Source: Gammaproteobacteria bacterium (GTDB taxonomy: Bacteria > Pseudomonadota > Gammaproteobacteria > Xanthomonadales > SZUA-36). From it: a stretch of DNA of 64,000 nucleotides. The stretch lies in the NCBI GenBank assembly GCA_021772935.1, contig JAJFLA010000005.1:1-64000 (forward strand), given 5' to 3'. Below the pieces are notes generated by a model that was given only the letters and a program-made list of their open reading frames with translations, was not told where the DNA came from and ran no database searches. Positions within the stretch are counted from its first letter, which is position 1; the number at the start of each line of letters is the position of its first letter. Both the position numbers and the translations under genes were made by a program. This document shows positions 49,465 through 56,660 of the stretch, piece after piece.

Positions 49465-49784
49465 TTCGCGTCTTTTGGTGCTTTGTCTATTGTAGCCACC
49501 TTAAAGTTTGCTTCAGATGGTGAGTTCGCTTCATTGGCAAGCTGAACCACACCGGCCGTTAAAAGCATCAGCCTCTAGGCTGCATAAGGTATTGATCTGT
49601 GTTCCCTGGATCCCACTTTCGTGCGCCACTTCCTGATCGTTGTAGATCCTTTTTGTGGATTGAATGTAACCCCCACAATTTTCGCGGCTTGGGTCTGTGA
49701 CCAACCAGCCAGTTTAAAGGGTCTGTGGATCCACTTGATCATGTGGATTACATCGCTACCCTCTACAATCCACTGAGCCTGCAT
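49461..49784 (-). pseudogene. Phage-type helix-turn-helix protein broken by an in-frame TAG
   Basis: From ATG 49784 the frame reads a HTH-like GWSQTQAAKIVGV then IRKW, to SIPYAA and TAG at 49575-49577, then continues without interruption as RLMLLTAGVVQLANEANSPS to TAA at 49461. Phage regulators of this type usually have IPYAAWRLLLLLAG at this spot, so the TAG replaces the expected Trp (TGG to TAG). Antisense to, and just beyond, the tail fragment. Family call is from pattern memory. Confidence 0.5.
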
Positions 49785-49857
49785 TCATGCCTGGAGTATA
49801 AAACCCCGAACCAATAGGACAGCCCAATGGACTAAAGTCGCTTAACTGGAGTGACCG

Positions 49858-50928
49858 TCAGAACCCGCCGTTACATTGGCTTGAAGCCAAATACACTCCA
49901 AGCCCAAGCGAAGTACAATTAAAGAATTCACAAGCCCTCGCTTTAATAAGCGCATCTTCGCCGAATACAAACACTTCAGTGGAACTAAAGGCAGTATAAA
50001 ATTCAAAATTGAAAGGATTTAATATTGGCTGTGCGGCCCAAATTTCGTAAAATGAAGTTGCTGAGGGACAGCTATCATCCCAAGTAACAAAATGCCTTGT
50101 CCAAGGTGAGGGCGTACAAATTCCCGTTATCACGCCGTGTATATTCTGCGGCGGCGACAACGTGCAAGGAGGTGGTGGAGGTGGAGCTGTTCGATAGTTG
50201 GCGACAGATAGTGCCGTTGTGCTCAATGTGCCAAGGTTATCGGTATTGGTTGAAGGTTGAGTGCTAAAATTTAATGTCTGTATACCGGTATAGAAGCTCT
50301 CAGCCATTATTGTTTTTGCTCTCACAAAAATATTATCGATATGCAAAGCGTGACTGTCAGCTTTTAAGTATTTTCCTGTAGTTTCTGGGGTTTCAACGTG
50401 GCCTGCACCAAATAGATGCCCCAATTCATGTATTGCAACTTCTTCGAATGAAAGGCAATTAACACCTTCTGTTGCAACTATCACAGCATACGAGTCTTCA
50501 CTTCCGAGTGTATCAATTAGCGGTGCGGGTATGAATATTCCTGGAATACCATCATTAAGAGATGTCCAGTTTCTTTGGATAGCTTCTCCGCAGACTCCCT
50601 GTATAAATGAACGACCAAAAAACATCACCACATCGGCGGCGTGCTGATTCCGTATTGGGTCATCACTGTTCATTGCAACCAGAAGGTCAGACCCTGCAAT
50701 TCCAAGTTGGAGTTGTGTCTGACCTGGTATAGGGACACCACCGTTCACAAGTTTAATGGTGATGCCGGTTGAAGAGCTTGGCCAAAACTCTTCAAGTGAA
50801 GCCAACCACATTGCTGACTTATTAGCATCGGCACCAGGGAGCACCAGTCCCAAAACTGAAATTTCAGTATCCAATGCACGAACTGAAAAACTTAGTAGAC
50901 ATGAGATGAATAAGGCGAGTGCTCTCAT
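49858..50928 (-). CDS. Secreted metzincin-type zinc metalloprotease
   Basis: 356 residues. Signal peptide MRALALFISCLLSFSVRA. Zinc motif HELGHLFGAGH at residues 167-177 is the HExxHxxGxxH metzincin pattern, and KTIMAESF at about 205-212 supplies a Met-turn. A PPPPPPC linker near residue 250 leads to a C-terminal FN3-like segment (HFVTWDDSCPSATSFYEIW). Several cysteines suggest disulfides. The ATG overlaps the upstream gene stop by four bases. No close family recognised; located in the accessory region beside phage debris. Confidence 0.75.
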   Translation of the reverse strand: MRALALFISCLLSFSVRALDTEISVLGLVLPGADANKSAMWLASLEEFWPSSSTGITIKLVNGGVPIPGQTQLQLGIAGSDLLVAMNSDDPIRNQHAADVVMFFGRSFIQGVCGEAIQRNWTSLNDGIPGIFIPAPLIDTLGSEDSYAVIVATEGVNCLSFEEVAIHELGHLFGAGHVETPETTGKYLKADSHALHIDNIFVRAKTIMAESFYTGIQTLNFSTQPSTNTDNLGTLSTTALSVANYRTAPPPPPPCTLSPPQNIHGVITGICTPSPWTRHFVTWDDSCPSATSFYEIWAAQPILNPFNFEFYTAFSSTEVFVFGEDALIKARACEFFNCTSLGLGVYLASSQCNGGF

Positions 50929-51764
50929 TGTATATCTCCCTTCACAATCTTCCCTTCTTCATCAGGTAGGGTTTTCAAAAAGTTTTTATGGCGAGTCGAT
51001 TTCATTTTATCTTCGTCACTTCTGTGATCTAACCCATCTGGGTCAGCTTCAAATCGCATAAAAGAAAGTTCAGTAGTGTTTATCTCATGGATCACCGAAT
51101 ACTTAGGCGTGTACTTCAAAGGCATGAGCATGTATTTCTTTCCATCTAACGAATAAAACGTTGCGCTCACTGAAAAAAATTGATGCTTCTTTAGTTTTTT
51201 GAGCCTTTTATGTCGCTCAATGTCTTCGGGGCTTTCCGGTGGCGGACCAGCAATAGCCGAAACTCCGTCAGGAGGTGTCTCCAATACTGGACTACCAAAC
51301 TCGTCGATATTCCAGTATGTGGAATGCGTGAATCGATTACTGATAGAAGTCAGCGCTTCGCCAGATTCATTCAAATCCCAAGCATACGCTCCAATCAAAA
51401 ACGAAAAATTAGGAAACATTTGCGCGAACGGGGTATCGCTATCCATAACAACATGTGCTTTAAAATGAAACATATCTCCTTGTCTCTGTTGTGTTTTCGA
51501 TGGTTCTGTAATGACGTGCAAAGACTCAACATCATCAAACGGAGTGATGGTGAATTCATCTTCTTCAAGCAAAAGCTTTGTATTTGCTTTTACGATTCTA
51601 TGACGCCTTGAAAAATAAAGGGTTTTTTGTAAGAAAACCGAGTTGTAGTCGGCTAAACGCTGTGCTTTATTTGAATTAACTTCTTTTAATAGTTCCTTTG
51701 GTTTTGGAGCTCCGTGTACCCACAAAGGAGTGAGCAGCAATAAAAGGGCGATTGATTTTTTCAT
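50925..51764 (-). CDS. Secreted protein of unknown function, operon partner of the metalloprotease
   Basis: About 279 residues from MKKSIALLLLLTPLWVHG at 51764; an upstream frame to 51947 lacks coding character. Clear signal peptide. Charged body with a basic KLKKLKKHQFF segment and an acidic DPDGLDHRSDEDK near the end, no domain recognised. Overlap of four bases with the metzincin gene implies coupled translation. It could be a substrate, inhibitor or chaperone of the protease; this is inference. Confidence 0.6.
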   Translation of the reverse strand: MKKSIALLLLLTPLWVHGAPKPKELLKEVNSNKAQRLADYNSVFLQKTLYFSRRHRIVKANTKLLLEEDEFTITPFDDVESLHVITEPSKTQQRQGDMFHFKAHVVMDSDTPFAQMFPNFSFLIGAYAWDLNESGEALTSISNRFTHSTYWNIDEFGSPVLETPPDGVSAIAGPPPESPEDIERHKRLKKLKKHQFFSVSATFYSLDGKKYMLMPLKYTPKYSVIHEINTTELSFMRFEADPDGLDHRSDEDKMKSTRHKNFLKTLPDEEGKIVKGDIQ

Positions 51765-52075
51765 AATGTTTCCAAATCTAGCCATAAAGCTATTTAACGT
51801 TCCAAGCTGTTCAAATGTTTCTAAGCACTTTCCACACACCAAAACCCAAAGAAAATATCTAACTGGATCTTTCGTTAAAAACTTCGCTGTGATCATGAGC
51901 AAAACACTGTTGACGTGACGAACAGAGCAGCTTTTGGTTCTATACAAGTATTACTACTGAATCGAACCAATGTCAATTAATTCAAATGGATAGAGTTTTT
52001 TTTCATCATTTTCCTAATACTATGATGGTAGATAACAACAATATAGTGTTAGGTATTAATTGATGAAATTGAAAC
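51765..52075. other. AT-rich intergenic region upstream of the secreted-protein operon
   Basis: About 310 bases, AT-rich, containing probable promoter sequence for the minus-strand pair and no supported gene. TATAAT-like AT runs are common but none is convincing. Confidence 0.4.
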
Positions 52076-52319
52076 ATGCGCGCTTGGCAAGTAATTGATT
52101 ATGACAAAGGAATCAAAACGGCCTTCACTCAGGATGAGCCAGACGTCACTAGTTATATTTTGCTAAAACTAGCAAGAGAATGTTAGGAATTATTTCACTT
52201 GATAAAAGATGATCAGTCTATTTATAACTCAATTGGTAACCACTTTGGTGATTTCTGTGTCACCCAGAACCGCAACTATGCTTTGATGTCAAGAAAGTGC
52301 TTTTGCGTATTCCGGCGAA
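52076..52319 (+). pseudogene. Disrupted small reading frame interrupted by TAG and by the IS21 end
   Basis: From ATG 52076 the frame MRAWQVIDYDKGIKTAF... runs 36 codons to TAG at 52184-52186, then continues open (ELFHLIKDDQSIYNSIGNHF) to the left end of the IS21 element at 52320. Composition looks coding, but no family is recognised. It may be a gene decayed before or after IS insertion. Confidence 0.3.
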
Positions 52320-52395
52320 TGTGAACAGCGATTCCGGTTCATTGTGAACACCTGATTTCTCAACGCATCACGAAGTCTCTTTTTAACTCAGGTGT

Positions 52396-53139
52396 TCATA
52401 TTGAGTCAACATCTGCCATTATTTTCCGCATGGATTCTCCCTTCAGTTGTAGCCGGTGTGAGTTGTGCATCAGCCGGTCCAGGATGGCATCCGCCAGCGT
52501 GTTATCACCGATGCTGGCATACCACTCATCGGTGGGTAGCTGGCTGATCACAACCGTGGATGTGTGCCCATGGCGATCATCCATGATCTCCATCAGGTCA
52601 TTCCGATGCGCAGGTTTTAGAGGCTCCAGACCCCAGTCATCAATAATCATCTTTTGGATCCTGGCCAGTTGTTTCAGTTTCTTGTAATAAGTGCCGTCGG
52701 CTTTAGCCTGGGTCAGTTCCAGTAGCAACCTTGAGAGTCGGAAGTAGCGAACGCTATAACCCAGCATGCAAGCATTGTGTCCCAACGCACAGGCAAGATA
52801 AGTCTTGCCGCTGCCACAGGGCCCGGTAATCAGCAGGTTCTGAGCTCGGTTGATCCAGTCACTTTGAGTCAGCTGTGCTATCTGGGATCGCTTGATGTTA
52901 CGTGGATGCTGATAATCGATCTCGGCAACGCTAGCGCGAAGGCGGAAGCGTGCCTGGCGGATAAAACGTTCCTGCCGGCGTTGTTCACGGGTCATGCACT
53001 CGTGCTCAACCAGCAGCGTAAGTCTTTCAACAAAGGGCAGTCCCTCATACGTGCCGACCTGTTCCAGTTGGCTTTGCAGTGCAGTGGCCATGCCACCAAG
53101 TTTAAGTTGGCGCAGCTGCGCCATGGTTTGTGTTGTCAT
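52396..53139 (-). CDS. istB: IS21 helper ATPase IstB
   Basis: 247 residues. AAA+ ATPase with Walker A GPCGSGKTYLACALGHNA and Walker B MIIDDWGLEPL; KLGGMATALQSQLEQ at the N-terminus is typical. It selects target DNA for IstA. Eleven bases downstream of istA. No frameshift seen. Confidence 0.95.
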   Translation of the reverse strand: MTTQTMAQLRQLKLGGMATALQSQLEQVGTYEGLPFVERLTLLVEHECMTREQRRQERFIRQARFRLRASVAEIDYQHPRNIKRSQIAQLTQSDWINRAQNLLITGPCGSGKTYLACALGHNACMLGYSVRYFRLSRLLLELTQAKADGTYYKKLKQLARIQKMIIDDWGLEPLKPAHRNDLMEIMDDRHGHTSTVVISQLPTDEWYASIGDNTLADAILDRLMHNSHRLQLKGESMRKIMADVDSI

Positions 53140-53150
53140 GGTTGTTTTTC

Positions 53151-54692
53151 CTAATGATAGTTGCGTGGTCCACGGATGTTTTCATGGTCTTGGGGCAGCT
53201 CAGCCTGCAGCTCAAGCTGCTCCGGCAGCCGGTCATGGTTGCTTTTGAGGATCGACTTGATCTGTTTCAGCCGGTTCAGGCTGGCGCCGTTGGCGATCTT
53301 GCAAGCGGCATTCAGTCGCTGTGCCGGATACTGGCGACTGAGATTCAACAGACCCAGGCAGACCCGGTAAGCCTGCTCCGGATGGGTTTTGGATTTAAGC
53401 TGCCTGTCAACCCACTTGAGCACTTCAGGACCGATATCCCGCGCCCAGCTTTTAAGGCGCCCCGGTGTCCATCGCATATGCTTGCGGTGCCTGGTCGGCA
53501 TATGCACAGCTTCGGTGGTTATGCCGGGCTTATAGCTACGAACGTGACTGGCCACTACCTGTTGACGGTAGTAAATCGTCACCAGTGACTCACCGGCGTG
53601 CAGTTCCAGCTTTTCGCCCACATACTGATGCGGTACCGAGTAATGGTGCTGGCGATACTGCACGTGATAATCGATATTGACCCGAACCGGCTTGATATAG
53701 ACATACCGGTAAGGGTGCCGGGGTAAAGGCGAGAGTGCCGGTTTATCCAGTTGTTCGAAGGCCTGCTGTCGGTTGCCGGGCAACTGCTTGAAGGGTTTTT
53801 GATTCAGATCCTCCAGCAAGGCAGCGATACACTGGTTCAACTCGGCCAATGAGAAGAAGCTGTGATGGCGCAGTCGCGCCAGTATCCAGCGTTCAACGAT
53901 TTGTACGCCGACCTCAGCTTTGGCCTTGTCTTTGGGCTTGTAGGGCCGCGCCGGAACCACTGCGACCTGGTAATGTTCAGCCCACTGCTGGTAACTGGGG
54001 TTGAGATCAGGATCATAACGACACGCTCGGCTGACACCGCTTTTTAAGTTGTCCGGCACCACCATCATCGTGCAACCACCATAAAAATCGAACATTCGCA
54101 CATGGCTGCCCAACCAGTCTGGTAACTGCTGACTCCAGGTGGCCTCGGCATAGGTCAGGTTGGAAGCCCCCAGTACCGCTACAAAGACTTCAGCAGAATG
54201 TATCTCGCCAGTGTCAGCATTGATGATGGGCACTGTCTGGCCACAGTAATCAACAAAGCACTTCTCGCCAGCCTTATGACTTTGGCGCATGGAACGCTTC
54301 TGCAGACCTCGCCAGTGGCGGTAGCGGTCGCAGAACTGTGAGTAACTGTGGCAGCGGTTAGGGTATTGCTGGGTGTATTCCTCCCACAGCAATAACTTGG
54401 TCATTCCCTTGCGCTTGAGTTCCTGGTGAATGGCTGGCCAGTCCGGTATCTGGAACCGGGAAGCGGTGCGGGTATCGGCATCGGGGTAAAACAGCCGAGC
54501 CAACTGCACATCATTCAGGTTGTCCGGCAATGGCCAGCTCAACTCCAGTTCGGTGGCCTGGCTCAGTAGCTTCTGGATGGAGCCTAAACTGACCTTGGTA
54601 CTGGCATTGATCTGCCGGATGGACAAACCACCAGCCAGTCGTAATCGTAAAATATCTCTGATTTTTCGCATTGTAACCCTCTGTCTTGCCAT
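53151..54692 (-). CDS. istA: IS21 transposase IstA
   Basis: About 513 residues from MARQRVTMRKIRDILRLRLA at 54692; the frame is open to 54725. HTH at the N-terminus, DDE integrase core (GEKCFVDYCGQTVPIINADT first Asp, then NLKSGVSRACRYDPDLNPSY, KDKAKAEVGVQIVERWIL with the Glu), and a C-terminal beta-barrel (HYSVPHQYVGEKLELH). Appears intact. Confidence 0.95.
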   Translation of the reverse strand: MARQRVTMRKIRDILRLRLAGGLSIRQINASTKVSLGSIQKLLSQATELELSWPLPDNLNDVQLARLFYPDADTRTASRFQIPDWPAIHQELKRKGMTKLLLWEEYTQQYPNRCHSYSQFCDRYRHWRGLQKRSMRQSHKAGEKCFVDYCGQTVPIINADTGEIHSAEVFVAVLGASNLTYAEATWSQQLPDWLGSHVRMFDFYGGCTMMVVPDNLKSGVSRACRYDPDLNPSYQQWAEHYQVAVVPARPYKPKDKAKAEVGVQIVERWILARLRHHSFFSLAELNQCIAALLEDLNQKPFKQLPGNRQQAFEQLDKPALSPLPRHPYRYVYIKPVRVNIDYHVQYRQHHYSVPHQYVGEKLELHAGESLVTIYYRQQVVASHVRSYKPGITTEAVHMPTRHRKHMRWTPGRLKSWARDIGPEVLKWVDRQLKSKTHPEQAYRVCLGLLNLSRQYPAQRLNAACKIANGASLNRLKQIKSILKSNHDRLPEQLELQAELPQDHENIRGPRNYH

Positions 54693-54753
54693 GACCTCTT
54701 TCCTAAAATCGGGAGAGGGTAGCAAATAAGTGATAAAACAATGCGTTGAGATG

Positions 54754-54909
54754 GATTCTGGTTCATTGTGAACAGTGATTCCGGGAATCTGAACACTGAT
54801 TCCGGAAAAACCGGGAAAGTGTTCAAATTGAACCAGAATCGCCGTTCACGTTAAACCGGAATAGGTGTTCAGATTGAACCAGAATCAGTGTTCAGATTGG
54901 ACCAGAATA
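54754..54909. repeat. Array of IS21 terminal repeats
   Basis: Two copies in one orientation (GATTCTGGTTCATTGTGAAC at 54754, GATTCCGGGAATCTGAACAC at 54777) followed by four in the other, about 22-24 bases each: 54819-54840, 54841-54864, 54865-54887 (GTGTTCAGATTGAACCAG) and 54888-54909. The left end of the element carries only one to two. IS21 ends usually have two or three. Confidence 0.75.
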
Positions 54910-55042
54910 TGCAGCCATGGCGGATCATGTCAACATCATGATATCGATTCCGTCGAAATATGCAGTATCCCAGGTCATGGGGTTTATCAAAGGAAAAAGT
55001 GCGATCCACATAGTCCGGACACGCTCTGGGCGGATGGGATAA
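54908..55042 (+). pseudogene. IS200/IS605-like (TnpA, REP-associated type) transposase fragment
   Basis: In plus-strand frame from 54908 I read AAMADHVNIMISIPSKYAVS then QVMGFIKGKSAIHI, a clear match to the central TnpA region where families have DHVHMLVSIPPKYSVS and GFIKGKSAIHIA. The HUH second histidine is replaced (HVN for HVH). After HI the frame degenerates and meets TAA at 55040. The IS21 right-end array abuts the 5' side, so IS21 may have landed in it. Confidence 0.65.
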
Positions 55043-55105
55043 AATTGCTGTGCCTGACACAGTTTCTTCCATGTTGTATGCTCAACACGTGCAGCACCAA
55101 GTTTT

Positions 55106-55816
55106 TTAATAACTGGTTTTATCCAAATTCATCGAACTGTTGATCAGATCTGAAAAATCAGTAGTGACTGCCTCACTCAGCGGTTGAACTTTCAGAGCGA
55201 AACCCGGAGAGTTAGGCGCATCGTCTGTTTTGATCTGAAAAACCGGCAGCTTGCGTTCCTGCATCTGCAGCGACTCTTGGTTCACCCACTTAGAGGTGAC
55301 GTCAGACACAATAGAGATACCGAAATCTGACCGATCTATCATGTTTTCTATACCGTCACTTAGATTCTCCCCCACGCCAAGCGACGAAGCATCCAGCACT
55401 GACACTCCCTTGTCTTCCAAGTTCATTCGAACGGCTAATGCGGTTACTGCATCCGCGACCGAGTATGACAAAAAAGCAGTTGGCGGTCGGTCCCCAAATT
55501 CCTCTCCGAATTTGGCTTTTAGTTCTTTGCTTGGTGCCTTACCACTAAATCTCAACCAATGTTGTCGCTGTTCCTTCGTACCATCACGATACAGCAGCGT
55601 TATATAAATCATGAACTGACCCCAGCCTGAAGAATCCAGCCGGAACCCCGACTGACGATCACTTACTTCACGAATCGGCTTGTTGAACGTTGAATGGAGC
55701 TGATAGGTCACAGACTGGATGCCGTCCAACTCGTAACTGGGACCTTCAAGCCAGACACTCCACTTCCAATGTCTTGATGATTTTTCTTCAACTGTTTGGC
55801 TAATATGAATGGTCAT
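55106..55816 (-). CDS. pYEATS-TIR fusion protein
   Basis: 236 residues. Residues about 15-92 match the prokaryotic YEATS (pYEATS) pattern: HWKWSVWLEGPSYELDGIQS, VTYQLHSTFNKPIREV, FRLDSSGWGQFMIYITLLYR. Residues about 112-205 form a TIR domain: TAFLSYSVADAVTALAVRMN, with a Glu at 181 (WVNQESLQMQERKLPVF) at the place of the catalytic glutamate of NAD-cleaving TIRs. No membrane segment. It is the last gene of a four-gene module, four bases after the TIR gene. Eukaryotic YEATS domains read acyl-lysines; the bacterial ligand is unknown. Likely effector or sensor-effector in an immune module (inference). Confidence 0.78.
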   Translation of the reverse strand: MTIHISQTVEEKSSRHWKWSVWLEGPSYELDGIQSVTYQLHSTFNKPIREVSDRQSGFRLDSSGWGQFMIYITLLYRDGTKEQRQHWLRFSGKAPSKELKAKFGEEFGDRPPTAFLSYSVADAVTALAVRMNLEDKGVSVLDASSLGVGENLSDGIENMIDRSDFGISIVSDVTSKWVNQESLQMQERKLPVFQIKTDDAPNSPGFALKVQPLSEAVTTDFSDLINSSMNLDKTSY

Positions 55817-55820
55817 TTGC

Positions 55821-56501
55821 TTACTCCACAGTTATCGGCATGGTCTGAGCAGTCGCTCGCGAGCGACGCACACCATTCGGGCTTGATACTTGTACCTCGA
55901 TGAGATAGTCGTCTCTCACACCCTGCAAATGAAGATAGATCCCCCCCGGCTCAAGGACAGGATTAACATCGCGCCAGTTAAGAGAAATACCGCGCGAAAT
56001 AAACCGATATTGACACGATGGTGACTGCAAATCTTCCAATAACTCATCGGGTAGTAGACGCACTTTGAGCCGGTTACCGGCCTTGTCTTTCCAAATCCCG
56101 AGAGTCTTAGCAAGCTTTAGGAGGGCCGGGGCCAGATTACTTCGTTCGAAAAGAATTCGTTCGTGACTCTCATACGCACCGTTAGTGGAGACCCCTTCCT
56201 CCACTATAGCAATCGCCTTCTTTCCAATGGATTTGGCATGCCCAAACTCATCATGAATCCATGGGTGCGTAACCCAGCGTTCAGATGCAAGTTGCTCGCG
56301 ACGAGAGGCGAGAGCCACAAGTCCGTCGGACTGGCCTATCAAAGACTTTACCTCATCGGTTAGTTGGTTACCGCCAAGGTTTAGTCCTGTGATGGTTCTG
56401 ATGCCGAAGCTCCTAAACAGATCCTCGAGTTCTGCGGCAATCACCCGGTCTTCAGACTTTGAAAACGAATAGGATAAAAATACGGATTCCAAGGCTGTCA
56501 T
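55821..56501 (-). CDS. TIR-domain protein with unrecognised C-terminal beta-rich domain
   Basis: 226 residues. N-terminal TIR domain, residues about 5-105: SVFLSYSFSKSEDRVIAAEL, LFRSFGIRTITGLNL, IGQSDGLVALASRRE and WVTHPWIHDEFGHAKSIGKK with a candidate catalytic Glu at 85, then AIAIVEEG. Residues about 145-226 (LPDELLEDLQSPSCQYRFIS, GGIYLHLQGVRDDYLIEVQV) are beta-rich and unassigned. It starts 159 bases after the trypsin gene; the gap has only weak promoter-like sequence and no gene. The start is ATG 56501 after a poorly spaced AAAGGG. The next gene begins four bases past its stop. Confidence 0.75.
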   Translation of the reverse strand: MTALESVFLSYSFSKSEDRVIAAELEDLFRSFGIRTITGLNLGGNQLTDEVKSLIGQSDGLVALASRREQLASERWVTHPWIHDEFGHAKSIGKKAIAIVEEGVSTNGAYESHERILFERSNLAPALLKLAKTLGIWKDKAGNRLKVRLLPDELLEDLQSPSCQYRFISRGISLNWRDVNPVLEPGGIYLHLQGVRDDYLIEVQVSSPNGVRRSRATAQTMPITVE

Positions 56502-56660
56502 CCCTTTGCATAGATCAACATATTCCTACCTTATCGAAGTTTCTGCAGAACGCAAGTTTCCTTGTTCGACTGAAAGGTGGCATTACGCTGGATCTGGTAG
56601 CAGGCATCATAGGGATAAGCAACGTATATCAACCAACTTGGGCAGAATCCTACTCTGCAA

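Larger units (their letters stand above)
52320..54909 (-). mobile_element. IS21-family insertion sequence, complete with istA and istB
   Basis: Transposase istA and helper ATPase istB on the minus strand. The left end at 52320 reads TGTGAACAGCGATTCCGG, followed by GGTTCATTGTGAACA; both ends also share TCTCAACGCAT internally (52362 area and 54740 area, inverted). The right end consists of a multi-copy array of about 22-24-bp terminal repeats (54754-54909), so its exact boundary is uncertain. No target duplication could be read. Confidence 0.85.

Noticed and set aside
49461-52319. TAG recoding (pyrrolysine or suppressor) inferred from two in-frame amber codons
   Set aside because: Both occur in decaying mobile or unknown frames, while housekeeping genes end at TAG normally (for example rnr, bolA and the HD gene).
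52396-54692. istA/istB as cargo of the immune-like module
   Set aside because: They are a standard self-contained IS21 pair with their own terminal repeats and are separated from the module by an IS200 relic.
54754-54909. Short regularly spaced repeats considered as a CRISPR array
   Set aside because: There are no spacers: units are contiguous, occur in both orientations and match the IS21 terminal repeat at the left end.
54865-55143. 92-codon plus-strand frame over the IS21 end and IS200 remnant
   Set aside because: It reads the wrong frame through repeats; the TnpA similarity is in another frame.
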